Shown: one piece after another, positions 25,505 through 33,694 of the stretch
Position numbering within the stretch: the stretch's first letter is position 1
How the letters are laid out: every line of letters starts with the position of its first letter
Assembly: GCF_036013935.1 (NCBI RefSeq)
Contig: NZ_CP107902.1
Location: forward strand, 8,837,001-8,901,000
DNA length: 64,000 nt
From: Streptomyces sp. NBC_00461
GTDB lineage: Bacteria; Actinomycetota; Actinomycetes; Streptomycetales; Streptomycetaceae
Direction of reading: 5' to 3'
The notes under the pieces: model-generated
Seen by the model: only the letters and a program-made list of their open reading frames with translations
Databases searched by the model: none
What the model was told of the DNA's origin: nothing
Program-made: the position numbers and the translations under genes

Positions 25505-27007
25505 ATGCGACAGGTAGTTCGGGAGTTCCAGCGAAGGGCCGAGCAGGCGGACTTCGTGGCCGTCGTGGACGACACCGGCAGCCACACCGCGCGTGAACTG
25601 CTCGCCGAGGCGGCCCGGCTGGCCGAGGCGATGTTCCCGCGCGGGGCCGGCGGCACCGTCATGCTCCAGGCCGACAACTCATGGCGGACCGTCGCCGCCA
25701 GCCTCGCCGTCGGCCTCGGCGGCGGTGTCCTCGCAGTCGTCAACCGGCACACCACATGCGCCGAGTTCGCCGCGGCCTTCGAGGACATCCGGCCGGACGT
25801 CGTCGTCGCCGAGCCGTCGGCGCGGGACGAATGGGCAGTGCCCGAGCTGTTGCCGGGCCGGACAGCCGCCGTGCTCGACGGCTGGACCTGCCAGGCCGCA
25901 CCCGAGCAGCGTGACGTGGCCCGCTGGTCGGGTGGCGTCCTCATCGGACTGACCTCCGGCTCGACCGGGCGGCCCAAGGGCGTGGTGCAGTCCGAGGAGG
26001 CCCTGCGCTACGCCGGCCGGAGCACCATCGACATCAACGGCCTGGCCCGCGGCGACGCGGTGGCCGCGATCGTGCCGCTCTCGTCGACGGCCGCCTACTG
26101 CTTCGGCGTCCATCTCTCCCTGCTGCTGGGCGGCCCGCTCGTGCTGACGGCGAAATGGGACCGGGCCGTGGCGCTGCGGCGGATGGCCGAGACCCGGGCC
26201 CGCTGGACGATGTGCGTCCCGACGATGGCGCTGCAGATGGGCGCCGAGGCGGCCGGCTCGGGCATGCTCGCCGGAGTCCGCGCCATCACCGTGGGCGGCG
26301 GACCCATGGACCGCGGTGCCCTCGCCCGCGCCGAACAGTCCCTCGGCACGAAGATCCTCCGCGTGTTCGGCATGTCCGAGTGCCTGGGCCACACCTCGCC
26401 CAGGCCCGACGACCCCGAGGAGATCCGGCTGGGCAGGGACGGCCGCCCCTTCCCCGGTACGGACCTGCGGGCCCTCACGCCCGACGGCTCCGAGGCCGGA
26501 GCGGGGGTCACCGGACCGGCGCAGGTACGGGGTCCCTCGCTCTTCCTGGGCTACGCCCGCGACGGCGCGGTCGAAGCACCGGAGCTGACCGCGGACGGCT
26601 ACTTCCCCACCGGTGACCTGCTGTTGACCCATGAGGACGGCACCGTCAGCATCATGGGCCGCGAGAAGGACATCATCATCCGCGGCGGCCGCAACATCGA
26701 CATCACCGAGATCGAGCGGGCGGTGGCCGGCTACCCGCGTGTGTCCCAGGCCTGCGTCGCGGCCGTCCCCGACGAGGTGCTGGGCGAACGGGTGGCACTG
26801 CTCGTCGTCACCGAGGACGGCGGCGGCATCGACCTGGCGGAGGTCACCGGACACCTGGAGGGCGTCGGCCTCGCCAAGGCCAAGTGGCCCGAATTCGTGT
26901 ACGCCGTCGAGGAGTTGCCCCAGACCAAGGTCGGCAAGCTCGACCGTTCCGGTGCCCGCGCACTGGCGCACCGGCTGCGCGGGCGGGCACCCGACCCGGC
27001 GGCCTGA
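25505..27007 (+). CDS. Acyl-CoA synthetase (AMP-dependent ligase)
   Basis: A 500-residue ANL-superfamily ligase. Motifs in order: A3 LTSGSTGRPKGVV near 155, A5 FGMSECLGHTSPR near 285, A7 YFPTGDLL, A8 GREKDIIIRGGRNID and A10 PQTKVGKLDR with the catalytic Lys. It would activate the imported or ring-opened acid as its CoA thioester, the entry step to the beta-oxidation genes. AGCGAGGAAG precedes the ATG at 25505. It is the only ligase gene in the island. Confidence 0.9.
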   Translation: MRQVVREFQRRAEQADFVAVVDDTGSHTARELLAEAARLAEAMFPRGAGGTVMLQADNSWRTVAASLAVGLGGGVLAVVNRHTTCAEFAAAFEDIRPDVVVAEPSARDEWAVPELLPGRTAAVLDGWTCQAAPEQRDVARWSGGVLIGLTSGSTGRPKGVVQSEEALRYAGRSTIDINGLARGDAVAAIVPLSSTAAYCFGVHLSLLLGGPLVLTAKWDRAVALRRMAETRARWTMCVPTMALQMGAEAAGSGMLAGVRAITVGGGPMDRGALARAEQSLGTKILRVFGMSECLGHTSPRPDDPEEIRLGRDGRPFPGTDLRALTPDGSEAGAGVTGPAQVRGPSLFLGYARDGAVEAPELTADGYFPTGDLLLTHEDGTVSIMGREKDIIIRGGRNIDITEIERAVAGYPRVSQACVAAVPDEVLGERVALLVVTEDGGGIDLAEVTGHLEGVGLAKAKWPEFVYAVEELPQTKVGKLDRSGARALAHRLRGRAPDPAA

Positions 27008-27054
27008 CCCGGGGCGCACCGATCCACAGCAGTACACCAGAGCAAGGGAGAGTC

Positions 27055-28095
27055 ATGACAGCGCGGTTCGATCAGGGCCCTTGGGCCCAAGCCGGAGTCC
27101 AGACCGTCCAGCCCGGAGTGCACCGCGTCCCCCTGCCCCTGCCCAACGACGGGCTGCACGCCGTCAACGTCTATCTGCTGGAGAACCTCGCCGACGACGA
27201 CGGCATCGTCATGATCGACGGCGGCTGGGCGATCCCCGAGGCCCGCAAGGCGCTGGAGGAGGCGCTGGCCGCCATCGGCCGCGACCTCGGCGACATCAGC
27301 CACATCCTGGTCACCCACATCCACCGCGACCACTACACGAACGCCGTGGAGCTACGACGGCTGCTGGGCTCGCGCGTGTACCTGGGCGCGGGCGAGCGGC
27401 CGGGCCTGGAGATGCTCGACCGGCTGCGCAGCGACGAACCCGCCGGCTCCCTGCAAACGCTGCGCCGGGCGGGTGCCGTCGAACTCGCCGACCGCATCCA
27501 GGCGATGGACCACGGCGGCTACGACCCGAGCGTGTGGGAGGCTCCCGACCACTGGCTCGGCGCGGAGACCCTCCGCTTCGGCGAGCACGAGCTGCGCGTC
27601 GTACCAACTCCCGGACACACCAAGGGACATGTGGTCTACCTCGACGAACAGCGCGGTCTGCTGTTCTCCGGGGACCACGTCCTGCCGCACATCACGCCGT
27701 CCATCGGCTTCGAACTGGCCGAACCGGGCGGCCGCCCGCTCGCCGACTACCTGGACTCGCTGCGGCTGATGACCCGGTACGCCGACACCCGGCTGCTGCC
27801 CGCGCACGGGCCGGTCGCCGACAGCGCCCACACCCGCGTGGCCGAGCTGCTCACGCACCACGACGACCGGCTGGCCAAGTCCCTTGCGGAACTCGGCGAG
27901 AGCACCCTCGACGCGCACGCCGTGGCCCGCGGGCTGGGCTGGACGCGGCGCGAAGTGCCCTTCGCCGAGCTGAGCGCGTTCAACCAGATGCTCGCGGTCA
28001 ACGAGACGGCCGCGCACCTGGACGTCCTCGTCCTGCGCGGACGGGCCACGGTGGCGTTCGCGGACGGGGTGAACCGGTACACGCGGGTGCGCTGA
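27055..28095 (+). CDS. Metallo-beta-lactamase-fold hydrolase
   Basis: A 346-residue MBL-fold protein with the metal-binding motif THIHRDHYTN near residue 93, TPGHTKGH near 185, FSGDH near 205 and LLPAHGP. The C-terminal helical region is typical of lactonase/thioesterase-like (glyoxalase II-type) members. In this operon, next to an acyl-CoA ligase, a lactonase or acyl-CoA thioesterase role is plausible. AAGGGAGAG precedes the ATG at 27055. It ends the operon before a strong bidirectional terminator. Confidence 0.85.
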   Translation: MTARFDQGPWAQAGVQTVQPGVHRVPLPLPNDGLHAVNVYLLENLADDDGIVMIDGGWAIPEARKALEEALAAIGRDLGDISHILVTHIHRDHYTNAVELRRLLGSRVYLGAGERPGLEMLDRLRSDEPAGSLQTLRRAGAVELADRIQAMDHGGYDPSVWEAPDHWLGAETLRFGEHELRVVPTPGHTKGHVVYLDEQRGLLFSGDHVLPHITPSIGFELAEPGGRPLADYLDSLRLMTRYADTRLLPAHGPVADSAHTRVAELLTHHDDRLAKSLAELGESTLDAHAVARGLGWTRREVPFAELSAFNQMLAVNETAAHLDVLVLRGRATVAFADGVNRYTRVR

Positions 28096-28108
28096 CACCA
28101 CCACGGGA

Positions 28109-28150
28109 AAGGCCGGAGGGGCGCGGCGACGGCCGCGCCCCTCCGGCCTT
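28109..28150. terminator. Bidirectional terminator between convergent operons
   Basis: A 19-bp perfect stem (28109-28127 with 28132-28150) and a GACG loop. The AA/TT at the stem base gives a short U run on both strands. It lies between the MBL gene (+) and the SDR gene (-). Confidence 0.85.
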
Positions 28151-28151
28151 G

Positions 28152-28910
28152 TCAGCGCGCCGTCCAACCGCCGTCCACGTACAGCTCGGAGCCGGTGACG
28201 AAGCTCGCGTCCTCGGAAGCGAGGAACGCCACCGCCCCCGCGACCTCCTGCGGCCTGCCGAGCCGCCCCATGGGGGTGCCCTCGACCATCGCCGCGTGCC
28301 GAGGAGTGCCCCGCCACAGCTCGCGCGACAGCGGTGTCTCGATGAAGCCGGGATGGACGGAGTTGACGCGGACACCGCGCGTGGCCCAGTGCAGTGCCGC
28401 GTTCTTCGTCATCAGCCGTACGGCGCCTTTGGCCGCGTGGTACGAGAACTGGCTGCCGAATCCGCCGACGGTACCGAAGATCGACGCGATGTTGACGACC
28501 GAGCCGCCGCCGGAGCGCTCGATCGCGGGCCCGCCGTGTTTCATGCCGAGCCAGACACCGCCCTGGGTGACGGCGATGACCTTGTCCCAGGACTCCCGCG
28601 TCTCCGTCTCCACGGTCCGCATCTCGGCGATGCCCGCGTTGTTGACCAGCACGGACAGGCCGCCGAGTTCGGCCACCACCCGGTCGACGGCACCGCTCCA
28701 CGCCTCCTCGTCGCTGACGTCCAGCGCAAGGCCGAGGGCTCGCGCCCCGTCGGCCGTCAGATGCTTGGCCAGCTCCTCGCAGCGGCCGGCGTCGACGTCG
28801 GTCACCACCACGGTCGCGCCCTCGGCGGCCAGTCGCCGCGAGACGGCCTCGCCGATGCCGCCGGTGGCGCCGGTGACCAGGGCGATCCGTCCGGACAGTC
28901 GTTGTTGCAC
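28152..28910 (-). CDS. Short-chain dehydrogenase/reductase
   Basis: A 252-residue SDR with TGATGGIGEAVS, NNAGIAEM and YHAAKGA, close to 3-alpha/20-beta-hydroxysteroid dehydrogenase-type SDRs. A GTG at 28910 with AGGAGAG just upstream is preferred; a GTG at 28943 overlaps the preceding stop (GTGA) and would add 11 residues. It is third in the minus-strand operon dehydrogenase-kinase-SDR under the second TetR regulator. Confidence 0.87.
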   Translation of the reverse strand: MQQRLSGRIALVTGATGGIGEAVSRRLAAEGATVVVTDVDAGRCEELAKHLTADGARALGLALDVSDEEAWSGAVDRVVAELGGLSVLVNNAGIAEMRTVETETRESWDKVIAVTQGGVWLGMKHGGPAIERSGGGSVVNIASIFGTVGGFGSQFSYHAAKGAVRLMTKNAALHWATRGVRVNSVHPGFIETPLSRELWRGTPRHAAMVEGTPMGRLGRPQEVAGAVAFLASEDASFVTGSELYVDGGWTAR

Positions 28911-28939
28911 GGCCTCTCCTTCGTTCGGGGCGTCAAGGG

Positions 28940-29968
28940 TCACGGCAGTAGCTCAAGTCCCGAGCGCAGCAGCGCGGGAGGAGCGGTGCCGAGCTGCTCG
29001 AAGCCGGTGCCGACGGTCTGTCCCGCGAGATAGCGGGCATGGATGCCCTCCGCGATGACGGCGAGCTTGAAACAGGCCAGTGCCTGGTAGTACGGCAGCA
29101 CGAGGATGTCCCGGCCGGACTTCTCGGCGTAGCGCTCGGCCAGTTGGCGTCCCGAGGGGAAGCCGGGGTTGGCCGTCGGGACGTGGCGCGCGCCGAGGAC
29201 CGGTTCGCAGGCCGGATCCCAGTACATGAGCAGCATCCCGAGGTCGGCGAGGGGATCACCGAGTGTGGCCATCTCCCAGTCGACGATCGCCGCGATCCGC
29301 CCGAAGTCACCTACCGCCACAAGGGTGTTGTCCAGGCGGTAGTCGCCGTGCACGATGGCCGGGGCGCCGCTCGCCGGCAGGGAGCGGACCAGGCGGCCGT
29401 ACAGCTCGTCGAGGTCGTGCAGCGGACGCGTGGCGACCTTGTCCCACTGCCCTCGCCACCGCCGCACCTGACGCTCCAGATAGCCCTTGGGCCGGCCGAA
29501 CCCGCCGAGCCCGACGTCGTGGGCGTCCACCGAGTGCAGCACCACCAGGGCGTCCACGAGAGCGTCGGCGGCACGGCGCGCGTCGGCGCCGGGCAGGGCG
29601 GCGGCCTGGTCGCCGTCGCGCAGCACCACGCCCTCCACGAACTCGACGACGCTGAACGGCGCCCCGATGACCTCCGCATCAGTGCAGGACAGCACCGCAC
29701 GCGCGACCGGTACGCCGGTGCCACCGAGGGCGGCGACGACGCGGAACTCGCGGTCCATGTCGTGCGCGGTGGGCGTCAGCACCCCCAGTGGCGGCCTGCG
29801 CAGCACCCAGCGGTGCGTCCCGTCGGTCACCTCGTAGGTGAGATTGGAGCGCCCGCCCTGCAACAGCCGCACCCGCAACGGCCCTTCGCACTCCGGTACC
29901 CGGCGGGCGAAGTAGCGCTGCAGCGCGGGCACGTCCACGCCGACCACCCCCGCCTGTGACGCGGTCAC
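28940..29968 (-). CDS. APH-like kinase (ACAD10/ACAD11 kinase-type), second copy
   Basis: A 342-residue APH-fold protein: GGRSNLTYEV nucleotide-binding strand region, VHGDYRLDN catalytic loop and VDWEMATLGDPLADLG metal site. It closely follows the pattern of bacterial ACAD11-type kinases. It starts with GTG overlapping the stop of the acyl-CoA dehydrogenase by 4 bp. The order (dehydrogenase then kinase) is the reverse of the 16171/17152 pair, so the two pairs were probably assembled independently. Confidence 0.88.
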   Translation of the reverse strand: MTASQAGVVGVDVPALQRYFARRVPECEGPLRVRLLQGGRSNLTYEVTDGTHRWVLRRPPLGVLTPTAHDMDREFRVVAALGGTGVPVARAVLSCTDAEVIGAPFSVVEFVEGVVLRDGDQAAALPGADARRAADALVDALVVLHSVDAHDVGLGGFGRPKGYLERQVRRWRGQWDKVATRPLHDLDELYGRLVRSLPASGAPAIVHGDYRLDNTLVAVGDFGRIAAIVDWEMATLGDPLADLGMLLMYWDPACEPVLGARHVPTANPGFPSGRQLAERYAEKSGRDILVLPYYQALACFKLAVIAEGIHARYLAGQTVGTGFEQLGTAPPALLRSGLELLP

Positions 29969-31167
29969 TGCGCGACCGCCCGCTCCCGCGCCGCCCGGAC
30001 CGCGCGCTTGGCGATGGCCCAGCGGTGGGTCTCGGAGGGACCGTCGTAGATACGGAAGGGGCGCACCTCCCGGTACAGCCGCGACAGCGGGGCGTCGCCG
30101 GAGATGCCGAGCGCGCCGCACACCTGCACGGCCCGGTCGACCACCCGGCCCACCGCCTCGGAGACGTACGTCTTGGCGATCGAGGTGTGCTGCGCCGCGC
30201 CACGGCCCTGGTCCAGCTCCCAGCAGGCGCGCCACAGCACCGCCCGGCCGGTCTCGATGTCGATCTCGGAGTCGGCCAGCATCTGCTGCACCATGCCGAG
30301 TTCGGCCAGTGGCCGGCCGAAGGCGGAACGCCCGGCCGCGCGCTCCAGCGCGATGTCCTGGGCCCGCCGTGCCACCCCGAGCCAGCGCATGCAGTGGGTC
30401 ATCCGCGCGGGTCCCAGGCGCACCTGTGCGTACCTGAAGCCCTCGTCGACCTCGCCCAGCACGGCGCCGTCGTCGACCTCGCAGTCCGCGAAGACGACCT
30501 CGCTGTGCCCGCCGAACAGGCCCTGGTCCAGGGTGTCGATGTTCCGGACGATCTTCATGCCCGGGTTGTCCGCGTCGACGAGGAACATGGTCGCGCCGCC
30601 CGGGTCCCCGGGGCCTCCGCTGGTGCGGGCCATGCAGATGGCGAACGTGGCCCCGTCCGCGCCGCTGATGAACCACTTGCGGCCGTCGATCCGCCAGCCG
30701 CCCTCGATCCTTGTCGCGGTCGTGGCGAGGGCCCGCGGATCGGATCCGGCGCCCGGCGCGGGCTCGGTCATCGCGAAGCAGGAACGCACCTCACCGGAGG
30801 CGAGCGGACGCAGCAGACGTTCCTTCTGCTCCTCGGTGGCCACCCTTTCGAGCAGATGCATGTTGCCCTCGTCGGGTGCCGCGCAGTTCAGGGCGAGCGG
30901 CCCGAGCAGCGAGTAGCCCGCCGCCTCGAACACCACCGCCTGCCCGCACAGGTCCAGTCCCAGACCGCCCCACTCGGCGGTGACGTGCGGAGCGAAGACC
31001 CCCGCCCCACGGGCCGCGTCCTGAAGCCGTCGGCGCAGCGGCTCCGGCCCGGAATGCACGTTGCCGTCACACGCCTCCTCCTCGGGCACGACCACATCCC
31101 GTACGAAGTCGGTGGTGCGCCGCGCTATGTCGGCGACCCTCTTGTCGATCTCGAACCCGATGGCCAC
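29965..31167 (-). CDS. Acyl-CoA dehydrogenase (ACAD11-like), second copy
   Basis: A 400-residue acyl-CoA dehydrogenase with FAMTEPAPGAGSDPRA, the block VRLGPARMTHCMRWLG and the C-terminal VCGALGISGDAPLSRLYREVR. It is a paralogue of the protein at 17152 and, like it, is paired with an APH-like kinase. It is first in its operon and divergent from the TetR gene at 31301; the 133-bp gap holds two GGCTA-type operators and a further palindrome. Confidence 0.9.
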   Translation of the reverse strand: MAIGFEIDKRVADIARRTTDFVRDVVVPEEEACDGNVHSGPEPLRRRLQDAARGAGVFAPHVTAEWGGLGLDLCGQAVVFEAAGYSLLGPLALNCAAPDEGNMHLLERVATEEQKERLLRPLASGEVRSCFAMTEPAPGAGSDPRALATTATRIEGGWRIDGRKWFISGADGATFAICMARTSGGPGDPGGATMFLVDADNPGMKIVRNIDTLDQGLFGGHSEVVFADCEVDDGAVLGEVDEGFRYAQVRLGPARMTHCMRWLGVARRAQDIALERAAGRSAFGRPLAELGMVQQMLADSEIDIETGRAVLWRACWELDQGRGAAQHTSIAKTYVSEAVGRVVDRAVQVCGALGISGDAPLSRLYREVRPFRIYDGPSETHRWAIAKRAVRAARERAVAQ

Positions 31168-31183
31168 GCTTACTCCCGACCTT

Positions 31184-31201
31184 GGCTACTGACCATTAGC
31201 C
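31184..31201. promoter_or_regulatory. GGCTA-N8-TAGCC palindrome, site A
   Basis: GGCTACTGACCATTAGCC, 18 bp, lies 17 bp upstream of the acyl-CoA dehydrogenase start. It shares GGCTAnTnAnCAnTAGC with site B. Probably an operator of the adjacent TetR protein. Confidence 0.5.
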
Positions 31202-31206
31202 ATCAC

Positions 31207-31224
31207 AAGGGCGTGAACACCCTT
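31207..31224. promoter_or_regulatory. Palindrome AAGGGCGTGAACACCCTT
   Basis: An 18-bp palindrome in the middle of the divergent promoter region, with outer arms AAGGG/CCCTT and inner GT/AC. It is unlike the GGCTA sites and the island operator, so it may be a site for another regulator or a promoter-proximal element. Confidence 0.35.
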
Positions 31225-31270
31225 ATGTCAAGAGTGGCGGCTATAGTGACAGTCCAGCCATGGCCGCATC

Positions 31271-31288
31271 GGCTAATCATCAATAGCT
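31271..31288. promoter_or_regulatory. GGCTA-N8-TAGC palindrome, site B
   Basis: GGCTAATCATCAATAGCT, 13 bp before the GTG start of the TetR gene. Second copy of the GGCTAnTnAnCAnTAGC motif; one copy sits close to each divergent start. Confidence 0.5.
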
Positions 31289-31300
31289 TCAGGAGTCCGG

Positions 31301-31978
31301 GTGAGCCCAGTCCACGGGGGGCCGTACGAGCGGTCGCACCGGCCCGCACGACCGGAGGGCGTGCCCACGGCCGACCGTCGGTCGGCGATCCGGCAGTCCG
31401 CGCTGCGGCTCTTCGCCGAACAGGGCTACCGCTCCACCACCATGGCCGACATCGGGGCGGCCGTCGGCATCCGCGGCCCGAGCCTGTACAAACACGTGGC
31501 CTCCAAGCACGAGCTGCTGGCCGAGATCATGATCGGCACGATGGAGCAGCTCATCGCCGACAACGTCGCCGCCGTCGCGAGCGCCGACCACGTGCGGGAG
31601 CAACTGCGCCGCTCCGTCGAGGCGCACATCCGCTACCACGCCCGGCACCGCCTTGAGGCGTTCGTCGGCAACCGGGAGATCGGCAGCCTGGAGGCGCCCG
31701 ACCAGGAGCGGGTGCTGCGCGGCCGCAGCGACTACGAGCGACGCTTCCGTGAACTCATCGAGCGCGGCGCCGCGGAGGGCGCCTTCCATGTGCAGTCGGC
31801 CAGAATCGCCTCGTACTCGATCCTCGACATGGGCATCGGCGTGGCCAGCTGGTTCCACGAGGACGGCGAGTTCTCCGTCGACCAACTCGCCTACCAGTAC
31901 GGCGACATCGCGCTGCGGATCGTGGGAGCGCGGCCCGAGGAAGGCGTGCGGGCGCAGGACGCACCCGAGCGGCGCTGA
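31301..31978 (+). CDS. TetR-family regulator of the divergent ACAD/kinase/SDR operon
   Basis: A 225-residue TetR protein with the helix-turn-helix IGAAVGIRGPSLYKHVASK and a C-terminal TetR_C domain of the KstR2/FadR-like kind (HARHRLEAFVGNREI). It starts with GTG at 31301 after CAGGAG. Being divergent from the acyl-CoA dehydrogenase operon with paired palindromes between, it likely represses that operon and itself, responding to an acyl-CoA. Confidence 0.85.
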   Translation: MSPVHGGPYERSHRPARPEGVPTADRRSAIRQSALRLFAEQGYRSTTMADIGAAVGIRGPSLYKHVASKHELLAEIMIGTMEQLIADNVAAVASADHVREQLRRSVEAHIRYHARHRLEAFVGNREIGSLEAPDQERVLRGRSDYERRFRELIERGAAEGAFHVQSARIASYSILDMGIGVASWFHEDGEFSVDQLAYQYGDIALRIVGARPEEGVRAQDAPERR

Positions 31979-32010
31979 ACCCCTCCTCCGCCGGGTCTGG
32001 GCTACCAACC

Positions 32011-32023
32011 TGAATTCAGTTAG
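32011..32023. promoter_or_regulatory. Island operator 9 (TGAATTCAGTTAG)
   Basis: Most distal copy of the island operator, with one degenerate arm end. It lies 28 bp upstream of the alpha/beta hydrolase gene and marks the right edge of the regulon in this window. Confidence 0.55.
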
Positions 32024-32050
32024 AGTGCGCCTCATCGCCTAGGAGGTCGC

Positions 32051-32746
32051 ATGTCCTTCGTTCTCATCCACGGTGCCGGCTTCGGGGCGGACTGCTGGGA
32101 CGAGTTGATTCCTCACCTGAGCGCGGACGCGCTGGCAGTCGACCTGCCAGGTCGCGGAACAAGGTCCGCGATCGCACCCGGCACGGTCACCCTCGCGGAC
32201 TGCGCCGACGCCGTCCGCAAGGACATCGAGGCGGCCGACCTGCGGGAAGTGGTGCTGGTCGGCCACTCCTTCGCCGGGGTCACGGTGCCGCGCGTCCTGG
32301 ACCTCGTACCCGAACGGATCCGTCAGGTCGTCCTCGTCTCCGCCGTCGTACCTCCCGACGGATCCCGCGTCCTCGACCAGATCGACCCCGGCGTACGGGA
32401 ACTGGTAGAGCAGTCCATCACCGCCGGGGTCTACCAGCAGACCCGCGAGGGCGCCGCCGCGATCCTGTGCAACGACATGGACGAGGCGACCGCCGCGTCC
32501 GCCCTGGACCGGCTGACCGACGACTCGGCCGCTCTCCTGAACGAACCCGTGGACCTCAGCGGCTACCGCTGGGGCATCCCGCGGACGTATGTGCACCTCA
32601 CCCGCGACCAGTGCTACGTCGAGGAACTCCAGCAGCGATCCATCGCCCTGCTCCGGGCCGACGTCGTCGACCTCGACACCGGTCACATGGCGATGATCAG
32701 CGCGCCGCAGAAACTTGCCGCCGTCCTGAACGCCCTGCACGGCTAG
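32051..32746 (+). CDS. Alpha/beta hydrolase (esterase-like)
   Basis: A 231-residue alpha/beta hydrolase with the oxyanion HGAGFGADCWD, nucleophile elbow VGHSFAG (Ser near 76), and catalytic His in DTGHMAM. It resembles the small plant-methylesterase-like/salicylate-esterase group. Operator 9 and AGGAGG precede it. Hydrolysis of an ester or lactone to release the acid used by the island is plausible. An IS element is inserted exactly at its stop codon, but the target duplication preserves TAG, so the protein is intact. Confidence 0.85.
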   Translation: MSFVLIHGAGFGADCWDELIPHLSADALAVDLPGRGTRSAIAPGTVTLADCADAVRKDIEAADLREVVLVGHSFAGVTVPRVLDLVPERIRQVVLVSAVVPPDGSRVLDQIDPGVRELVEQSITAGVYQQTREGAAAILCNDMDEATAASALDRLTDDSAALLNEPVDLSGYRWGIPRTYVHLTRDQCYVEELQQRSIALLRADVVDLDTGHMAMISAPQKLAAVLNALHG

Positions 32747-32793
32747 GCTGTGTCCGGCGGATCTTGTGACTGCCGCAGCCTTGGTTCGTTGGC

Positions 32794-33225
32794 ATGCTCA
32801 TGGGGCGCGGAGATCTCACAAATGAAGAATGGGCCCGGCTGAAGCCGCATCTGCCGAACTCCGGTCAGCGCGGGGGCCATTGGGAGAGTCATCGCAGGGT
32901 GATCAACGGGATTCTGTTCCGGCAGCGCACCGGGGTACCGTGGCGGGATCTGCCTGCGCGTTTCGGTCGGTGGAAGACCGTGTACGAGCGGCATCGGCGT
33001 TGGTCAGCGGATGGCACATGGGACAAGCTCTTCGCGGCTGTACTCGCCGATGCTGACGCGGAAGGCCGCATCGACTGGTCCATGGTGAGCGTGGACTCCA
33101 CCTCCTGCCGGGCCCACCAACGCGCTGCGGGAGCACGTAAGAAACCCCCGCGGCTTCCGGGAAAAGACACACGCCCCTGCAGCACCGCCCCGATGAGGGC
33201 CTGGGACGCTCACGGGGCGGCCTGA
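32794..33225 (+). CDS. IS5-family transposase, frame A (N-terminal)
   Basis: A 143-residue frame with the DUF4096 helix-turn-helix-like start (LTNEEWARLKPHLP, WRDLPARFGRWKTVYERHRRW) and the first catalytic Asp in VSVDSTSCRAHQ. It ends at 33225 with an unrelated tail. Frame B continues the transposase in the -1 frame. The slippery heptamer GGGAAAA at 33159-33165, in register as G GGA AAA, lies in the region where both frames are open. Confidence 0.85.
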   Translation: MLMGRGDLTNEEWARLKPHLPNSGQRGGHWESHRRVINGILFRQRTGVPWRDLPARFGRWKTVYERHRRWSADGTWDKLFAAVLADADAEGRIDWSMVSVDSTSCRAHQRAAGARKKPPRLPGKDTRPCSTAPMRAWDAHGAA

Positions 33226-33680
33226 CCTGCAAGATCCACCTTGCCGGTGAGGGCGGACGCCGCCCACTCGCCTTGCTGATCACCCCGGGGCAGTGGGGCG
33301 ACGCTCCGCAGCTCATCCCGGTCATGGAGCGTGTCCGTGTCGCCCGCCGGGATGGCGGGCGACCGCGGACTCGGCCTGGCCACCTCGGCGGAGACAAGGC
33401 TTACTCATCCCGCCGCAACCGCCGCTACCTGCGGCGACGCCAGATCAAGCACACGATCCCCGAACCGAAGAACCAGCGGGCCAACCGACAGCGCAAAGGC
33501 AGCAAGGGCGGTCGGCCCGCCGGCTTCGACAGGACGATCTACAAACGCAGGAACGAGGTGGAGCGGACGATCAATGCCCTTAAGGGCTTCCGGGCTGTGG
33601 CGACGAGGTTCGACAAACGCGCCTACGTCTTCTACGGCACCGTCACCGTTGCCTCGATCCGACTTCGGCTCCGGTCGTGA
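33141..33680 (+). CDS. IS5-family transposase, frame B (C-terminal DDE part)
   Basis: Open in the -1 frame from 33141 (the preceding codon is TAA) to 33680. It carries SRGGLTCKIHLAGEGG, the second Asp in GGDKAYSS and the catalytic Glu in NEVERTINALKGF. On its own it has only an internal ATG (33273), so it is probably made as a fusion with frame A by -1 frameshifting. With both frames intact, the element may be active. Confidence 0.8.
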   Translation, partial: ETPAASGKRHTPLQHRPDEGLGRSRGGLTCKIHLAGEGGRRPLALLITPGQWGDAPQLIPVMERVRVARRDGGRPRTRPGHLGGDKAYSSRRNRRYLRRRQIKHTIPEPKNQRANRQRKGSKGGRPAGFDRTIYKRRNEVERTINALKGFRAVATRFDKRAYVFYGTVTVASIRLRLRS

Positions 33681-33694
33681 CCCACCGGAGAGAG

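Noticed and set aside
26631..29033. 800-codon plus-strand open frame running from the ligase into the minus-strand operon
   Set aside because: Arg/Pro-rich, crosses a strong terminator and three real genes in other frames; no recognisable motif.
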